Shown: positions 59,635 to 64,000 of the stretch, in pieces | Layout: each line of letters begins with the position of its first letter | How positions within the stretch are numbered: the first letter of the stretch is position 1 | Source: an uncultured Azohydromonas sp. | Lineage (GTDB): Bacteria > Pseudomonadota > Gammaproteobacteria > Burkholderiales > Burkholderiaceae_C | Reading direction: 5' to 3' | Length of the DNA stretch: 64,000 bases | Assembly (NCBI RefSeq): GCF_937926365.1 | Contig: NZ_CALAOH010000048.1 | Location: forward strand, 52,984-116,983 | The notes under the pieces: model-generated | What the model saw: the letters and a program-made list of their open reading frames with translations, nothing else | Databases searched by the model: none | What the model was told of the DNA's origin: nothing | Translations under genes and position numbers: made by a program

Positions 59635-59892
59635 CTATTCCGCTTTCGCCTCCACCGCCGGGCCGCTCCCCGGCGGCAGGATGCGCACCCGTGCCCCGGC
59701 CACCGCCACCACCTGGCCCGGGCGCAGCTTGGCCGTCTTGCGCAGCTCCTGCTGGCCGTCCACCTGCACCTTGCCGGCAGCGACCAATGCCTTGGCCGCG
59801 CCGCCGTTGTCGGCCAGCCCCGTGGCCTTCAGCAGCGCGTCCAGCGGGATGAACTCGCCGCGCAGCTCGAAATCGATGTGTTGCATGCGCAT
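59635..59892 (-). CDS. S4-domain RNA-binding protein
   Basis: 85 residues from the ATG at 59892. MQHIDFELRGEFIPLDALLKATGLADNGGAAKALVAAGKVQVDG is a stand-alone S4 domain of the YbcJ/RqcP type, with a basic continuation ending in a Pro/Glu tail. It may act on ribosomes or RNA. It starts one base after the stop of the monooxygenase gene. Confidence 0.9.
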   Translation of the reverse strand: MRMQHIDFELRGEFIPLDALLKATGLADNGGAAKALVAAGKVQVDGQQELRKTAKLRPGQVVAVAGARVRILPPGSGPAVEAKAE

Positions 59893-59893
59893 G

Positions 59894-60907
59894 TCAGGCC
59901 GCACTTTCCAGGTTGAATTCACGCGCCAGCAGCGCATAGGAGCGCCGGCGCACGGCCGGCTCGAAAGCCCAGGTGTTGATGACGAGCTCGTCCAGCTCCA
60001 GCGCCGCGGCCAGCGCGCGCAACTGCGCGCCCACGCTGGCCGGCGTGCCGACGAACGCCTTGGCCCTCATCGGTGCGAGTTGCTGCAGCTCGATGTCGTC
60101 GAAGCCGCGGCGGGCGATGTCGTCCGGCGGCTGCAGCGCGCCGAACACGCCGCGCGCGCGGTCCAGCCGCCAGCGCTCGCGCGACAGCGCGTGGTGCCGC
60201 GCCTCCTCCTCGGTGTCCGCCACCAGTGCCCAGACGCAGATGGTGGCTTGCGGCTTCGGATGCCGCGCGCTCGGCCGGTACAGGCTGCGGTAGAGGTGCA
60301 GCGCCTGCTCCACGCCCTGGCCGTCCATGAAGAAATAGGCGAAGGCGTAGGGCAGCCCCAGGTGCGCGGCGAGCTGCGCGCCGTAGTCCGAGCTGCCCAG
60401 CATCCACAGCGTGGGCGAGCGCTCCTCGCCGGCGCCTTCGGGCGGGCGCGGATGCGCCGTGATGCCCTGGTGCGACGCGCCGCTGGCCCAGGCTTGCAGT
60501 TCCTGCACCTGCTGCGGGAAGTTCTCCGCCGCGGCGTAGGCGTTGGGGTTCAGGGCCCGGGCCGTGCGCATGTCGCCGCCCGGGGCACGCCCGACACCCA
60601 GGTCGATGCGCCCGGGCGCCAGCGCGTCCAGCACGCGGAACTGCTCCGCGACCTTGAGTGCCGAGTAGTGCGGGAGCATCACGCCGGCGCTGCCCAGGCG
60701 GATGCGCGAGGTGCGTGCGGCGATGGCCGCCTGCAGCAGCTCCGGCGCGCTGCCCACGATGGTCGGCAGGTTGTGGTGCTCCGAGCACCAGAAGCGCTGG
60801 TAGCCCAGCGCCTCGCAATGCACGGCCAGCTCCAGCGTGTCGCGCAGGGCCGCGTCCTCCCCGGCGCCGGCCAGGGAGACGGATTGGTCGAGGACTGAAA
60901 GTTTCAT
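59894..60907 (-). CDS. LLM class flavin-dependent oxidoreductase
   Basis: 337 residues of the luciferase-like monooxygenase fold, MsnO8 subgroup: LDQSVSLAGAG near the start, RFWCSEHHNLPTIVGSAPELL, RIRLGSAGVMLPHYSALKVAEQFRVLDALAPGRIDLGVGRAPGGD. Uses reduced FMN supplied by a separate reductase. Substrate unknown. Transcribed together with the S4-domain gene. Confidence 0.93.
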   Translation of the reverse strand: MKLSVLDQSVSLAGAGEDAALRDTLELAVHCEALGYQRFWCSEHHNLPTIVGSAPELLQAAIAARTSRIRLGSAGVMLPHYSALKVAEQFRVLDALAPGRIDLGVGRAPGGDMRTARALNPNAYAAAENFPQQVQELQAWASGASHQGITAHPRPPEGAGEERSPTLWMLGSSDYGAQLAAHLGLPYAFAYFFMDGQGVEQALHLYRSLYRPSARHPKPQATICVWALVADTEEEARHHALSRERWRLDRARGVFGALQPPDDIARRGFDDIELQQLAPMRAKAFVGTPASVGAQLRALAAALELDELVINTWAFEPAVRRRSYALLAREFNLESAA

Positions 60908-60950
60908 GGGTGGGCCGGCAAGGCGCCGGCGAAGAAAAGAAGGAACCTAT

Positions 60951-61065
60951 CCCGTTCGGGCTGAGCTGGTCGAAGCCCTGCCGCCTGGCCGCAGCGCCCG
61001 TTCGTGCTTCGATACGACCGCAGGGCGCACCCTGCCCTGAGGTATCGAAGGGTCAGCACGAACGG
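60951..61065. repeat. cccgttcg…cgaacggg dispersed palindromic repeat, copy 2 (compound)
   Basis: Begins CCCGTTCGGGCTGAGCTGGT, matching the left arm at 48523. A second inverted pair follows: CCCGTTCGTGCTTCGATAC near 60998-61016 and GTATCGAAG…CAGCACGAACGGG ending at 61065. It fills the gap between the divergent monooxygenase and helicase genes. Confidence 0.75.
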
Positions 61066-61193
61066 GCTTTCCGTGTTCGGCTTCATGAGCCTGAAACGCC
61101 GCGTGGGACGGGCAGGGCGGGCAATCTACCCCAGCCCCGCTGCCGGCTTGCCGGCAAGGCCCTTGCCGGTGCGCTCCGGTGGGGCTCCGGATA

Positions 61194-62627
<1,434 letters not shown>

Positions 62628-62643
62628 GCAGGAGGCCGGCCCC

Positions 62644-64000
62644 GTGTTGCGTTCCCTCGCCGCCTTCTTCGAGCGCCTGGTCGATCCCTACCCGGAAGCC
62701 CCGCCTCCCGCGCCGCCCAAGAGCTTCTTCGCCTTCCTCTGGACCTGCTCGCGCGGCATGCGCCCGTGGCTGCTGGGCATGACGGTGCTCACCGCCGTCA
62801 TCGGCGCCTTCGAGGCGCTGCTGTTCGGCATGCTCGGCCGCATGGTGGACTGGCTCGCCGGCGTGCCGCCCTCGGAGCTGTGGGCGCGCGAGAAGTGGAG
62901 CCTGCTGGGCTTGGCGGCCATCCTGCTGTTCAGCCCGCTGGTGGTGGCGCTGCAGACGGCCTTCAAGCACCAGACGCTCGCGGGCAACTTCCCGATGCGG
63001 CTGCGCTGGAATTTCCACCGCCGCATGCTGGGCCAGAGCCTGGCCTTCTACCAGGACGAGTTCGCCGGCCGCGTCGCCACGAAAGTGATGCAGACCGCGC
63101 TGGCGGTGCGCGAGGCCTGGTTCACGCTGGGCGACATCCTGGTGTTCGTGACCATCTACTTCGTCACCGTGGTGGTGGTGGCCGGCGCCTTCGACCTGCG
63201 CCTGATCTGGCCCTTCGCCGCCTGGGTGGTCTGCTACGGCCTGGCGCTGTGGTACTTCGTGCCGCGCCTGGGCAAGGTGTCGAAGGCGCAGGCCGATGCG
63301 CGCTCGCTCATGACCGGCCGCATCACCGACGCCTACACCAACATCGCCACCGTGAAACTGTTCTCGCACGCGCAGCGCGAGGCCGGCTACGTGCGCACGG
63401 CGATGCAGGAGTTCATGGTCACCGTGCACGGCCAGATGCGGCTGGTCAGCGGCTTCGAGATCGTCAACCACACGCTGAGCATGGGCCTCATCGGCAGCAC
63501 CGCCGGCGTGGCGCTGTGGCTGTGGCTGCAGGGCCAGGCCAGCGCCGGCGCGCTGGCGGCGGCCACCGCCATGGCGCTGCGGCTCAACGGCATCTCGCAC
63601 TGGATCATGTGGGAGATGGCCTCGCTGTTCGAGCACGTCGGCACGGTGCAGGACGGCATCAACACCCTGAGCAAGTCGCGCACGGTGGTGGACGTGCCCG
63701 ATGCGCCGCCGCTGCGCGTCACGCGCGGCGAGGTGCGCTTCGAGCACCTGCGCTTCGCCTACGGCGCCGAAGGGCCCGCCGCCGAGCCGCTGCTGGCGGA
63801 TTTCAACCTGCACATCCGCCCGGGCGAGAAGATCGGCCTGGTGGGACGCTCCGGCGCGGGCAAGAGCACGCTGGTGAACCTGCTGCTGCGCTTCTATGAC
63901 GTGCAGGGCGGGCGCATCCTGATCGACGGCCAGGACATCGCGCAGGTGACGCAGGACAGCCTGCGCGCGCAGATCGGCATGGTCACGCAGGACACCTCGC
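62644..64000 (+). CDS. ABC exporter, fused permease and ATPase (cut by the window edge)
   Basis: 452 residues are visible from a GTG at 62644 with AGGAGG nine bases upstream; the gene runs past the right end. A cytoplasmic start (MLRSLAAFFERLVDPYPEAPP), six membrane helices (about 35-310), then the nucleotide-binding domain with LVGRSGAGKST (Walker A) near residue 400. The Q loop is just reached; signature and Walker B lie outside. A type I exporter of the MsbA/lipid or multidrug kind; substrate unknown. It follows dbpA by 16 bases and may be co-transcribed. Confidence 0.9.
   Translation, partial: MLRSLAAFFERLVDPYPEAPPPAPPKSFFAFLWTCSRGMRPWLLGMTVLTAVIGAFEALLFGMLGRMVDWLAGVPPSELWAREKWSLLGLAAILLFSPLVVALQTAFKHQTLAGNFPMRLRWNFHRRMLGQSLAFYQDEFAGRVATKVMQTALAVREAWFTLGDILVFVTIYFVTVVVVAGAFDLRLIWPFAAWVVCYGLALWYFVPRLGKVSKAQADARSLMTGRITDAYTNIATVKLFSHAQREAGYVRTAMQEFMVTVHGQMRLVSGFEIVNHTLSMGLIGSTAGVALWLWLQGQASAGALAAATAMALRLNGISHWIMWEMASLFEHVGTVQDGINTLSKSRTVVDVPDAPPLRVTRGEVRFEHLRFAYGAEGPAAEPLLADFNLHIRPGEKIGLVGRSGAGKSTLVNLLLRFYDVQGGRILIDGQDIAQVTQDSLRAQIGMVTQDTS

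Overview
The window is 64 kb of high-GC chromosomal DNA that looks like a member of the Burkholderiales, most likely family Comamonadaceae. Three things point there: the gene neighbourhoods (hemCDXY next to ppc; gmk-rpoZ-spoT; yicC, kinase, PP2C phosphatase, rph, rdgB, hemW), the overall GC and codon use, and dispersed intergenic repeats of the 'cccgttcg…ctgag' and 'gtcatgcccgcg' kinds. It is mostly core genome with a few accessory patches. No prophage, plasmid, transposase gene or CRISPR array is visible.

Left end (1-4.5 kb): a tightly spaced, plus-strand cluster of a GNAT acetyltransferase, a heme-oxygenase-like (PqqC/CADD-like) di-metal oxidase, an MFS transporter, an O-succinylhomoserine-sulfhydrylase-like PLP enzyme with a changed active-site context, and a possible tiny membrane protein. 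It reads like a small uncharacterised metabolite pathway and is the best candidate here for a new system. Next to it lies the remnant of a Bug/TctC-type solute receptor gene, cut off at a dispersed repeat.

4.5-15.1 kb: a formate dehydrogenase module. A Cache-type histidine kinase and an NtrC-type sigma-54 activator are transcribed leftward. Divergently, the operon encodes a 70-residue Tat-signal protein, the molybdo/tungsto catalytic subunit (cysteine, not selenocysteine), the four-cluster iron-sulfur subunit, a small lipoprotein, the cytochrome b subunit, a periplasmic Ala/Pro-rich protein and the FdhD sulfur carrier. The intergenic region holds two palindromic activator-like sites and a correctly spaced sigma-54 promoter, so kinase, activator and operon probably form one regulatory circuit.

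15.1-18.4 kb: a lipoprotein with a calcium-loop-like motif and a predicted outer-membrane beta-barrel, preceded by an AT-rich control region with a palindrome and followed by strong terminators. 18.4-28.4 kb: argH, ppc, hemC-hemD-hemX-hemY, two identical tRNA-Arg(ACG) genes separated by a hairpin-rich spacer, a small unknown gene and greB. 28.4-37.2 kb: spoT, rpoZ, gmk and yicC on the minus strand, then a Ser/Thr kinase, PP2C phosphatase, rph, rdgB and hemW on the plus strand.

37.2-44 kb: cheR-cheD-cheB without the rest of a chemotaxis operon, yajQ, murB and a hybrid histidine kinase with receiver and Hpt domains. 44-54.4 kb: small housekeeping and accessory genes (RidA, DUF924, GNAT, YaeQ, a voltage-gated-type K+ channel with a C-terminal zinc ribbon, a 2-oxoglutarate/Fe(II) dioxygenase, a CPA2 antiporter next to a YbdK-type ligase, an MFS exporter, ThpR, an SDR and a flavin reductase). 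54.4-64 kb: a RluA-type pseudouridine synthase, a cold-shock protein, a dual-specificity phosphatase, a Tim44-domain protein, a TonB-dependent receptor, an S4-domain protein, a luciferase-like monooxygenase, DbpA, and an ABC exporter that runs off the right edge. A MITE-like palindromic element of about 110-130 bp occurs twice, in opposite orientations, once inside the formate dehydrogenase operon. All family assignments come from reading the sequence; no database search was run.
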